Source of the DNA: Firmicutes bacterium UBA5389
Lineage (GTDB): Bacteria > Bacillota > DTU025
NCBI GenBank assembly: GCA_002409965.1
Contig: DHON01000092.1
Span: 7,919 to 71,918 of the forward strand
Reading direction: 5' to 3'
DNA: 64,000 nt
The notes below the pieces were generated by a model. It worked only from the letters and a program-made list of their open reading frames with translations, made no database searches and was not told the origin of the DNA. The position numbers and the translations under genes were made by a program. Every line of letters begins with the position of its first letter. The stretch's first letter is position 1. Positions 17,103 through 26,354 of the stretch are shown here, in pieces.

Positions 17103-19442
17103 CTACTCGTCATCGGTCTCGGCGCCGCCTTTGAACTTGCTGGGGTCGTACGCCAGTCGGTCGCCGATGGTGACACCATCATCTGCCCGGTTGTCCTTCA
17201 TGTACTTGCGGTACTCGTTACGCTCGCCTTCTTCGATCGCCTGCCGGATTGAGAGGCTGATGCGGTGCTCCTGCTCCCTGAGGCCTATCACCTTAATGGT
17301 GACCGTCTGCCCCACCGCCACGACCTCGTCCGGCCTGGCGATGCGCCTGTCAGCAAGCTGTGAGATGTGGACCAGACCCTCGATGCCCTCGTCAAGGCTC
17401 ACGAATGCGCCGAACTCCACCAGTTTCGTAACGGTTCCAGTCACTACAGAGCCAACTGCGAACCGCTTCGAGACGTTCTCCCACGGGTCCGGCTGGAGTT
17501 GCTTGTAGCCAAGGGAGATTCTCTGACGTTCACGGTCCACGTTCAGCACTAGTACCTGCACTTGCTGATTCTCCGACAGCACTTCTCCAGGATGCTTTAT
17601 CCTTGACCATGCGATGTCGGATATGTGAAGCAACCCTTCGACTCCACCGCCGATGTCGACGAACGCGCCGAACACCGCAAGACGTGTGACGGCGCCCGTG
17701 ATTACCTGGCCACGCTCGAGCGTTTCGAACGCGCGCTCCCGGGCGAGTTTCTCCTGATCCTCCAGATAGTCGCGCTGCGACAGCACTACATTGGAGCGTA
17801 GACGCTCGACCTCGCGCACCTTCATCTTCAGCTCTTGCCCCACATAAACGCTGAGATCCTCGACGAACCTGCGCCCCACTTGCGATGCAGGGACGAATCC
17901 CCGTACGCCGATGTCTACCACTAATCCGCCCTTGACGGCCTCGGTGACCTTGCCTTCGATGATCTCCCCGGTTTCTTTCGCGTTCTCCAGTCGATTCCAC
18001 AGAAGGAGGCGGTCCGCTTGCCTTTTGGAGGCGAACAGAGTATCGGAGCCCCGGCTGTGCTTTTCCAAGACCACCTGTATCTCCTCGCCGGGAGCGACCA
18101 CCTCGGAAGGATGGGCGATCACATCGGCGGTGAGGCTCTTGAGCACGATGGTAGCAGTCTCGCCCGTCTCGAGCTGAACGATGACGCGGTCGTCGTAGAT
18201 CTCCTCTACGCGCGCCTTGAGCGTCTCCGGCTCGGGCGGTCCCACACGCGTGGCGGCGGCGGGTTTCGTCTCCGCCTCAGACTCGGCCGGAGCCGCAGCT
18301 TCACTCATAGTCTCGTCCACGGCCTCGTCTTCGACCAGAGACTCCGCCGGTGCACTCTCTGCCGCAGTCGTCTCCGCCTCAGACTCGGCCGGAGCCGCAG
18401 CTTCAGTCATAGTCTCAGGCACAGCCTCAGTCACAGCCTCGGCCTCGACCAGAGATTCCGGCGGCGCACTCTCTGTCGCAGTCGTTTCTGGCCCTGAGCT
18501 TTCCCCAGCTGCCGCCTCGACCTTCTCGGCCTGCTCGGCTTGTTGCTCTGACTGGCGAACGTCCTCCGGGTTTCCTTCGATGATCTCGTTCATAGCGTCC
18601 ATGACCTCCTCGATTACCCAACTGGGCGTGGATGCTCCCGCGGTGACGCCGATCGTGCCCGGAACTCGCACAGCGTGTGCGTCGAGTTCGTCGGCGCTTT
18701 CGATCTTGAGCACCCTGACGCCGGTGTCGCTGCATACCTCCGCTAGCCGCATGGTATTGGCACTGGTCTGACCGCCGATGACGACCATGAGGTCGACTTC
18801 GCGAGCAAGCCGCCTGGCAGCCTCCTGCCTGAGGGATGTCGCAGGGCAGATCGTGTTGACCAGCCTGACCTGCTTGCCCCGGGCGGCGATGGCGGCTACC
18901 ACCGCTTCCACAGTCGACAGCGTCTGAGTCGTCTGCGCAACTACGGTGATCGGCGCCTCCGGAAGCTCGATGGACGTTGCTTCCCCGCCCCCCGAGACTA
19001 CGGCTATTCTCCCATCGGCAAACGGGACAACCGCACGCACCTCGGGATGAAGCCTATCGCCCACGAGCACCACGAATTGGCCATCCTTATGCGCGTTCGC
19101 CACCTCTTGCTGCACTCGCAGAACGTGAGGACAGGTGGCATCTACCAGTGACAATCCTTTCTCTCGCGCGTCTTGCCGGGCGGCGGGAGAAAGGCCATGC
19201 GACGGAATAATGGCGATGCGGCCCCGGGCTTCGTCAACCGAACCGACCTGCTGCACACCAGAGCGCAGAAGGCTCGCGACCACAGCAGGGTTGTGCACCA
19301 GAGGCCCCAAAGTGACAACGCCGGCAGAACCAGTCTGGATAGCCTTCTCGCCGGTTTCGCGCGCAATGCGGACCGCGCGCTCTACCCCTGCGCAGAATCC
19401 CGCATGCTCGGCGAGGCTGATTCGAACCCCTCCGACCGTCAC
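17103..19442 (-). CDS. ispH: IspH (HMBPP reductase) fused to four S1 RNA-binding domains
   Basis: The N-terminal domain (about 1-285) is 4-hydroxy-3-methylbut-2-enyl diphosphate reductase, the last enzyme of the MEP isoprenoid pathway. Its three cluster cysteines are in [23 protein letters not shown] and [10 protein letters not shown]. An acidic Ala/Glu/Pro/Ser linker (about 285-400) follows, then four S1 domains to about 735 as in ribosomal protein S1, including [18 protein letters not shown] and [19 protein letters not shown]. Such IspH-S1 fusions are known in Clostridia and probably supply the S1 function. It overlaps the downstream end of the aldolase gene by four bases. The linker holds a tandem duplication, listed separately. 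Confidence 0.95.
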   Translation of the reverse strand: MTVGGVRISLAEHAGFCAGVERAVRIARETGEKAIQTGSAGVVTLGPLVHNPAVVASLLRSGVQQVGSVDEARGRIAIIPSHGLSPAARQDAREKGLSLVDATCPHVLRVQQEVANAHKDGQFVVLVGDRLHPEVRAVVPFADGRIAVVSGGGEATSIELPEAPITVVAQTTQTLSTVEAVVAAIAARGKQVRLVNTICPATSLRQEAARRLAREVDLMVVIGGQTSANTMRLAEVCSDTGVRVLKIESADELDAHAVRVPGTIGVTAGASTPSWVIEEVMDAMNEIIEGNPEDVRQSEQQAEQAEKVEAAAGESSGPETTATESAPPESLVEAEAVTEAVPETMTEAAAPAESEAETTAAESAPAESLVEDEAVDETMSEAAAPAESEAETKPAAATRVGPPEPETLKARVEEIYDDRVIVQLETGETATIVLKSLTADVIAHPSEVVAPGEEIQVVLEKHSRGSDTLFASKRQADRLLLWNRLENAKETGEIIEGKVTEAVKGGLVVDIGVRGFVPASQVGRRFVEDLSVYVGQELKMKVREVERLRSNVVLSQRDYLEDQEKLARERAFETLERGQVITGAVTRLAVFGAFVDIGGGVEGLLHISDIAWSRIKHPGEVLSENQQVQVLVLNVDRERQRISLGYKQLQPDPWENVSKRFAVGSVVTGTVTKLVEFGAFVSLDEGIEGLVHISQLADRRIARPDEVVAVGQTVTIKVIGLREQEHRISLSIRQAIEEGERNEYRKYMKDNRADDGVTIGDRLAYDPSKFKGGAETDDE
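18268..18480. repeat. Tandem duplication of about 102-111 bp inside the IspH-S1 linker
   Basis: A 36-base segment is identical at 18268-18303 and 18370-18405. The sequence after each copy is also similar until a shared end around 18368 and 18480, with about 12 extra bases in the second copy. The duplication stays in frame and encodes repeated Glu/Ala-rich segments containing [12 protein letters not shown]. Confidence 0.8.
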
Positions 19443-20086
19443 TTCCTGCGCGCCTTTTCCCAGTCTGCGATGAATCTCGCTACTCCAGCATCGGTGAGAG
19501 GGTGCTTTGCCATCTGCATGAGAACAGCGTAAGGCACGGTGGCTATGTCGGCTCCGGCCAGAGCGGCTCTCGTAACGTGCAGCGGGTGACGAATACTCGC
19601 AGCGATGATCTGGGTATCTATGTCGTGCATGTCGAAGATGGCCGCGGTTTCAGCGACCACGCTCATGCCGTCTGAGCTTATGTCGTCCAGCCGGCCCACG
19701 AAGGGGCTGACGTAAGTCGCGCCCGACCTCGCCGCCAGAAGAGCCTGGTTTGACGAGAAAACCAGCGTGACATTGGTGCTGATGCCCCGAGCGGTCAGAT
19801 TCCGAACGGCCTTCAGTCCTTCTACGGTCATCGGGATCTTGACAACCACGTTGGGAGACCAGGCCGCGATTTCAACGGCCTCCTGCACCATTGCCTCGGC
19901 CTCGAGGCTGATCACCTCGGCGCTCACCGGCCCGTCCACCAGCTGGCATATCTCCATCACCACCTGGTGAAAATCTCGGCCCTCCCGGGCCACGAGAGAC
20001 GGGTTGGTCGTTACTCCGCTTATGATCCCCATATCAGCTGCTTGACGCACTTCTTCGATATTGGCGCTGTCAATGAAGAGTTTCAA
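19439..20086 (-). CDS. Transaldolase-like fructose-6-phosphate aldolase
   Basis: This 215-residue protein belongs to the short transaldolase/FSA family, with [16 protein letters not shown] at the N terminus, [13 protein letters not shown] (about 26-38) and the Schiff-base lysine in [13 protein letters not shown] (Lys84-85 region). It either transfers dihydroxyacetone units in the pentose phosphate pathway or cleaves fructose 6-phosphate; sequence alone does not separate these. Length is typical. It overlaps ispH by four bases. Confidence 0.9.
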   Translation of the reverse strand: MKLFIDSANIEEVRQAADMGIISGVTTNPSLVAREGRDFHQVVMEICQLVDGPVSAEVISLEAEAMVQEAVEIAAWSPNVVVKIPMTVEGLKAVRNLTARGISTNVTLVFSSNQALLAARSGATYVSPFVGRLDDISSDGMSVVAETAAIFDMHDIDTQIIAASIRHPLHVTRAALAGADIATVPYAVLMQMAKHPLTDAGVARFIADWEKARRK

Positions 20087-20107
20087 GTGTGCACACTCCT
20101 TGCAGTG

Positions 20108-20728
20108 TCATGCCATCATGCTGGCTGCGATCAGCTCCTGAATTCGCTCCATTATCTCATGGGCGAGTCGGTCGGTGTCTTCTCTGGATACTCGCGCCTC
20201 GGCAGAGTTCGCCGGCTGCATGGGGGCGCCGAATACCACTCTCACCTTCGCATTGCGAAACCTGCTTATGCCTCTGCGATGCTCCGGGAACGTGCCGACA
20301 ACTGCAGCGGGCACAACCGCGGCTCCCGTCGCAAGAGAGAACCGTGCCGCTCCCGGATGAGCCGGCTGGAGTTCGCCTGTCTTGCTGCGCGTGCCTTCCG
20401 GGAAGATGCCCAGGGCCTCACCGGCATTGAGAATCCCCATGGAAGTGCGGTAGGCTTCGCGATCCACCTGCCCTCGCTTGACCGGAAAGACGCGAAGGCC
20501 ATGCAGAATCGCAGCCGTGATCGGATTGTCAAACAACTCCGCTTTGGCCATGAACCGCAGCGGCCTGGGACACGCAGCGCCCAGGGCCAGAGGATCGAGG
20601 CCGCTGACGTGATTTGCGACCACTATAATTGCACCCACCATCGGCACGTTCTCCAGGCCAGTTACTCTGAAGCCGTAGAACAGATGGAAATACACTCTCA
20701 AGAGCGCTCTGATGATGGAGTAGAACAA
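20108..20728 (-). CDS. plsC: 1-acyl-sn-glycerol-3-phosphate acyltransferase
   Basis: The family motif NHVSGLD (H-x4-D) lies near residue 38-44 and the second motif FPEGTRSKTGEL near 112-123. It makes phosphatidic acid from lysophosphatidic acid at the membrane. An N-terminal hydrophobic stretch (RALLRVYFHLFYGF) fits membrane association. Its start overlaps the end of cmk by 31 bases, the common clostridial cmk-plsC-ispH order. Confidence 0.93.
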   Translation of the reverse strand: MFYSIIRALLRVYFHLFYGFRVTGLENVPMVGAIIVVANHVSGLDPLALGAACPRPLRFMAKAELFDNPITAAILHGLRVFPVKRGQVDREAYRTSMGILNAGEALGIFPEGTRSKTGELQPAHPGAARFSLATGAAVVPAAVVGTFPEHRRGISRFRNAKVRVVFGAPMQPANSAEARVSREDTDRLAHEIMERIQELIAASMMA

Positions 20729-21402
20729 GCGTTGGACCTCCCGAGCACCTGCAGCATCCTGCCGACCACTTCCGTGGGACTCATGGCAGTGCAGTCTATT
20801 ACGATCGCATCGGGCGCCACGGTGAGCGGCGATACCGGGCGTGTGCTGTCGATCGTGTCGCGCTGGGCAATCTCCGCCTGAACTTCGTCCAGCGCAACCT
20901 GCCTGCCCTGCGCCGCATGATCCCGTTGACGCCGGCGGGCGCGTTCGCGGGCCGACGCTGTGAGGAAGAACTTGCAGCGCGACTCGGCCAGCACTACGGC
21001 GCCGATGTCGCGCCCGTCCATTACTACGTCCGCATCTACGGCCATCGCTCGCTGGAGCTGCACCATGTGCACGCGCACCGCCGGATACACCGAGACCGGC
21101 GAGACGATGGACTCAACCTGCGCGCTGCGTATCAAGGACGAGACATCCTCGCCTCCAACCAGCGTACGCTGGGCACCGTCAGCCACGGGTTCCACACGTA
21201 CCGACATCGACTGCGCAACCTTCACCACAGACCCTTCGTCGTACGGATCCACGCCTCGCCTCAGCACTTCCAGGGCGAGCGCGCGGTACAGGTCGCCTGT
21301 GCTCACATATCTATACCCTAGGGCTGCAGCCAGCATGCGGGCTACTGTGCTCTTGCCGGAGCCTGCGGGTCCATCTATTGCGATCGAACGTTCAAGCGAC
21401 AT
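20698..21402 (-). CDS. cmk: (d)CMP kinase
   Basis: The P-loop IDGPAGSGKSTVARML (residues 9-24) and the adjacent YRYVSTGDLYRALAL are diagnostic. DGRDIGAVVLAESRCKFFLTA near 130-150 is the conserved CMP-binding region. It phosphorylates CMP and dCMP. At 234 residues it is normal length. A promoter region with an AT-rich palindrome lies just upstream. Confidence 0.95.
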   Translation of the reverse strand: MSLERSIAIDGPAGSGKSTVARMLAAALGYRYVSTGDLYRALALEVLRRGVDPYDEGSVVKVAQSMSVRVEPVADGAQRTLVGGEDVSSLIRSAQVESIVSPVSVYPAVRVHMVQLQRAMAVDADVVMDGRDIGAVVLAESRCKFFLTASARERARRRQRDHAAQGRQVALDEVQAEIAQRDTIDSTRPVSPLTVAPDAIVIDCTAMSPTEVVGRMLQVLGRSNACSTPSSERS

Positions 21403-21426
21403 GCTGTCGGACTCTCCTATCGGTGC

Positions 21427-21438
21427 ACAATTAATTGT
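21427..21438. promoter_or_regulatory. AT-rich perfect palindrome upstream of cmk
   Basis: ACAATTAATTGT is a perfect 12-base palindrome 25 bases before the cmk ATG in an otherwise GC-rich genome. A TAGAAT -10-like box lies immediately upstream on the minus strand, so the palindrome would fall around or just after the start of transcription, where a repressor could act. Confidence 0.4.
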
Positions 21439-21493
21439 TATTCTACATCCGAACCTCTATTCCTCTGCTTGCAGCTGAAAATGGTGCTCGAAT

Positions 21494-21991
21494 CTATATG
21501 ACAATGTTCGCGAAGGCCGTTCGGCCAGGCATCAGGTGTATGCGAACACCCGGCAGCGGCGCTCGGATGTTGGGCGTTACATCTACCACTTCTACTTGCA
21601 GCCAGGAAGCGCCTGCCCCGCCGTGTGAGTAGTCTTCTCCCATCTCGATCTCCACAAGGTCGCCCCTGTGAACAACCACTGCAGCCTGGGTGTAGCGGAA
21701 ATCCGCGACCGCCTGGCCGTTAACGAGCACGATGATGCTCTCCAACGCCTCAGGCAGAGCCAACAGAACACCTCCCGATTCGGCGGCAGGGCCCGCCGGC
21801 GCAACACGGTCGCCTCGAGCAGAATCCCATGTCCACACTACTTGGCCCTCTGTCTTTTCAATGAGAAGGCTTCGGCGTGCGATGCCCCCCGAAGCTATCA
21901 TTGCCTGGACGATCACGCACGCTACGACAAGGCAGAACGCTGCTGCTGAGATCAGTACAGCTCCCAGGTCACGCCTGCGCGACAATTCCAC
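21494..21991 (-). CDS. Membrane-anchored protein of unknown function
   Basis: The 165-residue protein has a short basic N terminus (SRRRD), one hydrophobic helix (about 10-33) and a soluble beta-rich remainder with no cysteine and no motif I recognise. The tail probably faces outside. Its start overlaps the end of the upstream flavoprotein gene by 23 bases, and it lies between that gene and cmk. The gene is supported by position, overlap pattern and composition rather than by family. Confidence 0.65.
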   Translation of the reverse strand: MELSRRRDLGAVLISAAAFCLVVACVIVQAMIASGGIARRSLLIEKTEGQVVWTWDSARGDRVAPAGPAAESGGVLLALPEALESIIVLVNGQAVADFRYTQAAVVVHRGDLVEIEMGEDYSHGGAGASWLQVEVVDVTPNIRAPLPGVRIHLMPGRTAFANIVI

Positions 21992-23264
21992 TTTTCCCCT
22001 GCCTTCGCCCGGCCGCGGATACCCCTGCCAGATTGCCAGTGGAGAACGCGGCCTGAAGATTGTAGCCGCCGGTTGGGCCGTCCACGTCGAGGACCTCTCC
22101 GGCGAAGAACAGCCCTGAGACGAGCTTCGATTCCATGGTGCGCGGGTCTACCTGGCGCAATTCCACTCCGCCTGAGGTCACGATGGCTTCCTCCAGAGGA
22201 CGGGGCCTTCGCACCGTCATGCGCAGCTGCTTGAGCGCTCTCACCAGCGCTGCCCGGTGTGCCGCCGTTACCTGGTTGGCAGGTGTGCTTCCATCAACTC
22301 CAGCGAGCCCTATGACCATCGGGACGAGGGCTCTTGGCAACAGCAGATCGAGGGAGTTCTTCAGTTGCTTTCGAGACATGGCCACAAGGTCGCGCTGGAC
22401 GCGCCGATCCAGCGTTGCCAGGTCCAGAGCCGGCTTGAGATCGATGCTGAGACTGAAGCGCCCGGGCTGGACGCGTCTGCAGGACCTTGCGGCCTGACAC
22501 ACTGCGCGGCTCAAGGTGAGGATGATAGGGCCGCTCACGCCGAAATGCGTGAACAGCATCTCGCCGAATTCGCGGCTCATCTCCTGTTCTGCGTCGAACA
22601 GCGTGACCTCCACATTGCGCAGCGACAGTCCTGCGAGCGCCCTTGGCCATGTCTCAACCGTCTCTATGGGTACCAGAGCGGGCATGGGCTCGTGCACGCC
22701 ATGGCCGGCCTGGACTGCGAGAGCGTATCCATCGCCGGTGCTTCCGGTGCCAGGGTAAGACGCGCCGCCCGTGGCGATGATCACAGCGTTCGCGTCTGCT
22801 TGCGCGCCGCGTGTGTCGATTACGCCTGCGATTGCCTCGCCTTCCGTTGCGAGCCGGGCAATGCGCCGGCCGAACGCGAAACGGGCGCCGCTGGATAGGG
22901 CGCGATTGTACAGGGCATCCCGCACATCGTACGCTCGATCGCTCGCGGGAAACACCCTTCTGCCGCGTTCGATCTTGTACGGTACGCCCAGGTTATCCAT
23001 GAGACTGCACATCTGGGCCGGCCCGAGGGAGGACAATGCTGAATACAGGAATGCGCCGCGTGGGGCGAAACCCTCCACCAGTTCCTGCACGGAGCAGTCG
23101 CGTGTGAAGTTGCACCTGCCCTTTCCCGACACCAGTATCTTCTGGCCGGCCACTCTGTTCCGCTCGTACACGGTGACGTTCGCTCCGGCGCTGGCCGCTG
23201 CAGCCGCAGCCATCAGGCCTGCGGCCCCCGCTCCGATCACCGCTACAACACTCGCCGTCGACAA
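21969..23264 (-). CDS. HI0933-family FAD-dependent oxidoreductase
   Basis: The FAD-binding fingerprint VIGAGAAGLMAAAAAASAG (residues 10-28) is followed by RNRVAGQKILVSGKGRCNF (about 36-54) and ends with LFFAGEVLDVDGPTGGYNLQ (about 390-409), all hallmarks of the HI0933/YhiN family. The reaction of most members is not established. Length 431 is normal. It is four bases downstream of rluB, in a conserved clostridial neighbourhood upstream of cmk. Confidence 0.88.
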   Translation of the reverse strand: MSTASVVAVIGAGAAGLMAAAAAASAGANVTVYERNRVAGQKILVSGKGRCNFTRDCSVQELVEGFAPRGAFLYSALSSLGPAQMCSLMDNLGVPYKIERGRRVFPASDRAYDVRDALYNRALSSGARFAFGRRIARLATEGEAIAGVIDTRGAQADANAVIIATGGASYPGTGSTGDGYALAVQAGHGVHEPMPALVPIETVETWPRALAGLSLRNVEVTLFDAEQEMSREFGEMLFTHFGVSGPIILTLSRAVCQAARSCRRVQPGRFSLSIDLKPALDLATLDRRVQRDLVAMSRKQLKNSLDLLLPRALVPMVIGLAGVDGSTPANQVTAAHRAALVRALKQLRMTVRRPRPLEEAIVTSGGVELRQVDPRTMESKLVSGLFFAGEVLDVDGPTGGYNLQAAFSTGNLAGVSAAGRRQGKSGIVAQA

Positions 23265-23268
23265 GCCA

Positions 23269-24006
23269 TCAGCGCCTTTCCTGAGCGCGCTGCTGCAACA
23301 GCCGTTTCAGCCCCTCGATCTCACGCTGTGTGAGCTCGCGGTGGCTGCCCTCTGCCAGACGGCCCAATTGCACGCAGCCGAACCCGGTACGCGTCAGGCG
23401 GACGACTCGATGGCCCAGAGCGGCGAACATCCGTCTCACCTGGCGCTTCCTTCCCTCACGCATCTCTATCTCGACCAGCTTGCCCGACCCGTCTGCGAAG
23501 CGCGCGCTGGCGGGCATGGTCGGACCATCAGCCAGCTGAATGCCGTGTGCAAGACGGTCGAGTTCATCCGGGGTTGCCCGCCGCTCGAGACGAACTAGGT
23601 ACACCTTTGGCGCCTGTCGGCTGGGATGGGTCAATCCGAAGGCGAGTTCCCCATCGTCAGTCAATATCAGCAGGCCGTTGGAGTCCATATCCAGCCTGCC
23701 AACGGGGTAAATCCTGCGAGCGATGTTGGGGACGAGGTCGAGCACTGTGGGCCGCTGGTGGGTGTCGCAGGCGGTGGTCACAACGCCTCGGGGTTTGTTG
23801 AGGGCAAGGTAGAGATGGTCGGTAGGAGGCTGCGCCACTTCCCCATCGACAGCCACGACATCCCGCCCTGGCTCGACTGCTGTGCCCAGCGCGGTGACTT
23901 GCACGCCGTTCACTGTGACGCGCCCGGACGCGACGAGCCGCTCGCACGCGCGCCGCGACCCCACTCCCGATCGAGCCAGGAACTTGTGAATACGCTCGGC
24001 CATCAT
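23269..24006 (-). CDS. rluB: 23S rRNA pseudouridine synthase (RluB/RsuA family)
   Basis: An S4 RNA-binding domain (RIHKFLARSGVGSRRACERL, residues 5-24) precedes the catalytic domain. The catalytic aspartate is in YPVGRLDMDSNGLLILT near residue 105, and KVYLVRLE and GRKRQVRRMFAALGH mark later conserved regions. In Bacillus the corresponding gene lies beside scpAB and ytfJ/ytfI-type neighbours, as here. RluB is more likely than RsuA from context, but the exact uridine is inferred. Confidence 0.88.
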   Translation of the reverse strand: MMAERIHKFLARSGVGSRRACERLVASGRVTVNGVQVTALGTAVEPGRDVVAVDGEVAQPPTDHLYLALNKPRGVVTTACDTHQRPTVLDLVPNIARRIYPVGRLDMDSNGLLILTDDGELAFGLTHPSRQAPKVYLVRLERRATPDELDRLAHGIQLADGPTMPASARFADGSGKLVEIEMREGRKRQVRRMFAALGHRVVRLTRTGFGCVQLGRLAEGSHRELTQREIEGLKRLLQQRAQERR

Positions 24007-24653
24007 GACTTCCTGAAGCGCTGGAGTAGATCGTTGCGCCCGATGACTACAAGCACATCGCCCTCATGGATAACATCGTCGGCGCCCGGCGCCACCGTCA
24101 TCGCACGGCCTGATCGGATGGCCATAATGTACACGCCAAACCGAGCCCGCACGGCCAGCTCCGCCAGGGACTTCCCCGTCAGGCTGGCCGGGGCCGTCAG
24201 CTCCACTATGCTGTAGTCAGGATCCAGGTCGATCTGCTCGATCAGGTTGGTCGACGTAAGCAGGCGGGCCAACCGCCAGCCTCCGTCGCGTTCGGGGAAA
24301 ACAACCTTGTCGGCGCCCAGCTTCTCCAGCACCTTGCCGTGGAGATCGTCGTTGGCCTTGGCGACTATGGTGCGGACTCCGAGTTCCTTGAGGACCATGG
24401 TCCCCACCATGCTGGCCTTGATTTCGCTTCCCACGGTGATCACTGCTACGTCCACATTTCGGATGCCGATGGACCTCATGGCGTCGATGTCGGTGACATC
24501 GGCCACTACCGCGTGCGTCACCGTCGGCGCTATTCTCTGCACTTTCTCTTCGTTTACGTCAATGGCGAAGACCTCCTGGGCCAGTTCGGAGAGGGTGCGC
24601 GCCACGCTCATGCCGAACCGTCCAAGCCCGATCACTGCAAATTGCTGTGCCAT
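24003..24653 (-). CDS. TrkA/KtrA-type potassium channel regulator
   Basis: An NAD-binding Rossmann (RCK-N) domain with FAVIGLGRFGMSVARTL at the start and a C-terminal RCK-C domain (about 135-215) identify a cytoplasmic gating subunit of a K+ uptake channel. No membrane partner (KtrB/TrkH) lies in the window. ATG 24653 has GAGGG nine bases upstream; ATG 24659 is nearly as likely. It overlaps rluB by four bases. Confidence 0.88.
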   Translation of the reverse strand: MAQQFAVIGLGRFGMSVARTLSELAQEVFAIDVNEEKVQRIAPTVTHAVVADVTDIDAMRSIGIRNVDVAVITVGSEIKASMVGTMVLKELGVRTIVAKANDDLHGKVLEKLGADKVVFPERDGGWRLARLLTSTNLIEQIDLDPDYSIVELTAPASLTGKSLAELAVRARFGVYIMAIRSGRAMTVAPGADDVIHEGDVLVVIGRNDLLQRFRKS

Positions 24654-24719
24654 GTTCATGCACCCTCTGTCCCTCTTGCCCAAGCCAGGGCCGCCGTATA
24701 GGGCTTGCGCCTTACCGGA

Positions 24720-25118
24720 TTATACCACAGCTCCAGGCGCTCCACCAGTCGGCGGGCGGATCGCGCCCATTCGGGTGAGCACATCGGGCACCACATCCAG
24801 CAGACGGTCGATCACGGCGTCTGACGTGACCGGCAAGAAGCGAACCTGCCTGTTGCCGACTACAAGGAAACCCACTGGGCTCAGCGAGACTCCCGCGCCC
24901 CCTCCTCCGCCGAAAGGTGAGCCCGCGCGCTCGGGCTGCTGGTCGTTGTTCCAATCGGATCCGCCCGCCGCGAACCCGAAAGAAACCCGGGAAACGGGCA
25001 TGATCACGTTGCCGTCCGGAGTCTCGACGGGGTCTCCAAGAATGGTATTGACGTCGATCATCTGGCTGATGCTGTCGAGTGTCGTTTTCATCAGGCCCTC
25101 TATGGGATGGTCGGGCAA
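24720..25118 (-). CDS. ytfJ: Spore protein YtfJ (GerW family)
   Basis: The 132-residue protein begins with HPIEGLMKTTLDSISQMIDV and has VIMPVSRVSFGFAAGG, a glycine-rich loop PFGGGGGAGVSLSP and GFLVVGNRQVRFLPV, the signature of GerW/YtfJ. In Bacillus it is made in the forespore and affects germination. The upstream neighbour is a ytfI-like gene, as in other spore-formers. Confidence 0.9.
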   Translation of the reverse strand: MPDHPIEGLMKTTLDSISQMIDVNTILGDPVETPDGNVIMPVSRVSFGFAAGGSDWNNDQQPERAGSPFGGGGGAGVSLSPVGFLVVGNRQVRFLPVTSDAVIDRLLDVVPDVLTRMGAIRPPTGGAPGAVV

Positions 25119-25169
25119 GCTCTCTCTCCTCCCCGGCCCGCACGCGATGTGCAGGCATAAGTCTGTACA

Positions 25170-25796
25170 CTAGTATTCATGACCTGCAGCCGGTTCATTC
25201 CGCCGGCGCTTTCCCAGCATTGCCAGGAGCGACATCAGAGCCGCACGCAACTGTGCATCCCCAAGCAGCACAGCCAGGTTGGTCTCCACCACTAGATGCA
25301 GAGCTGTGTGGAAACGCGTTTGGTCGAAGGCCGGGGACACTGAGATTGCGGGCGGCCCTTGGCGCCTTCCCCATCTGGAGTATGCCCACGCCGCCAGGGC
25401 GGACTTGATTGTCCATAGTTGTCCGCAGGCGATAGCGGTACATGCCGCATCCCCTGTGCCCACCGAAGAGTGCCACGTCAGTTCGATTAGCTTGTGGCCA
25501 AGCGAGGCGACGGATGCGATCATGCGAACCATTCGGCGTAGCCTCCCCAGGGTTTCGGGAAGGTCCGCAGGGTTCCATTGAGCGCCCCGGGCCGCGCGGG
25601 GCGGCACATCTCTATGGTAGAAGGGAATGGAGACGAGGAACGGCCATGGCGAGACGCGGACAGTCGCCCGAGTGCGCATCGCGCCCCGTGTGATGGACAG
25701 GTCGAACCTCAGCGGCCAGCGGAAAGCGACTGCTAGCCCGGCGGCGAGCGCCACGCCCGCCCACAGCGTGAGTGAAGCCCAGCGCATCAAGACCAC
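25170..25796 (-). CDS. DUF2953 (YtfI-like) membrane protein
   Basis: The N terminus is a hydrophobic segment (about 3-25) followed by basic, mostly soluble sequence with LGRLRRMVRMIASVASL and the tail FHTALHLVVETNLAVLLGDA typical of DUF2953. The family is restricted to spore-formers and sits beside ytfJ. Its function is not known. Length 208 is usual. Confidence 0.75.
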   Translation of the reverse strand: MVLMRWASLTLWAGVALAAGLAVAFRWPLRFDLSITRGAMRTRATVRVSPWPFLVSIPFYHRDVPPRAARGAQWNPADLPETLGRLRRMVRMIASVASLGHKLIELTWHSSVGTGDAACTAIACGQLWTIKSALAAWAYSRWGRRQGPPAISVSPAFDQTRFHTALHLVVETNLAVLLGDAQLRAALMSLLAMLGKRRRNEPAAGHEY

Positions 25797-25832
25797 TCCC
25801 GCTCGTAGTCTGGCTAGAAGCGCGGGCAGTAT

Positions 25833-26354
25833 TCATTCGTCGTCCGATTCGGGCAGAGGCGGCAGGTCTGAAAGGGATGAGAGCCCAAGATAGATGAGGA
25901 ACTGGTCGGTGGTGCCGTACAAGACCGGACGCCCAACGCTGTTCCGTCTGCCCACTTCGCAGATGAGCCCTCGCTCTGTGAGAGTGGCGATGCTTGAGTC
26001 AGAGGAGACGCCGCGGATCCGGTCGACCTCGCCTCTGGTGACGGGCTGGCGGTAGGCCACGATAGACAACGTCTCCAAAGATGCGGGCGACAGTGGTTGC
26101 GGGCGCTGCCTCGCCGACAGATTCTCCACGAAGGGGGCGTACTCCGGCTTGCTCATCAAGATGAACGAGCCGTCAACATCTCTGAGCGCCACGCCCGACT
26201 GCTTGACGGAATGCCTGTCGCGAATCTCGCGGAGGAGTTTGGCCACCGTATCCTCATCCACCTCGATTGCAGCTGCAAGGTCCTTTGCAGCCAGAGGAAA
26301 CGATGCGGCGAACAAGATGGCCTCAATTGCTGCCTGTGCTTCTGGTAGGTTCAT
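25833..26354 (-). CDS. scpB: Condensin subunit ScpB
   Basis: Two winged-helix domains are apparent: the first starts EAQAAIEAILFAASFPL and the second contains SLETLSIVAYRQPVTRGEVD (about 92-111) and LITERGLI-type sequence, both characteristic of ScpB. With ScpA and SMC it forms the condensin that organises the chromosome. It overlaps scpA by 32 bases. The acidic end LPPLPESDDE is typical. Confidence 0.94.
   Translation of the reverse strand: MNLPEAQAAIEAILFAASFPLAAKDLAAAIEVDEDTVAKLLREIRDRHSVKQSGVALRDVDGSFILMSKPEYAPFVENLSARQRPQPLSPASLETLSIVAYRQPVTRGEVDRIRGVSSDSSIATLTERGLICEVGRRNSVGRPVLYGTTDQFLIYLGLSSLSDLPPLPESDDE

Noticed and set aside
19967..20881. Plus-strand open frame of 304 codons
   Set aside because: It is antisense to plsC, cmk and the aldolase gene and shows no recognisable protein features.
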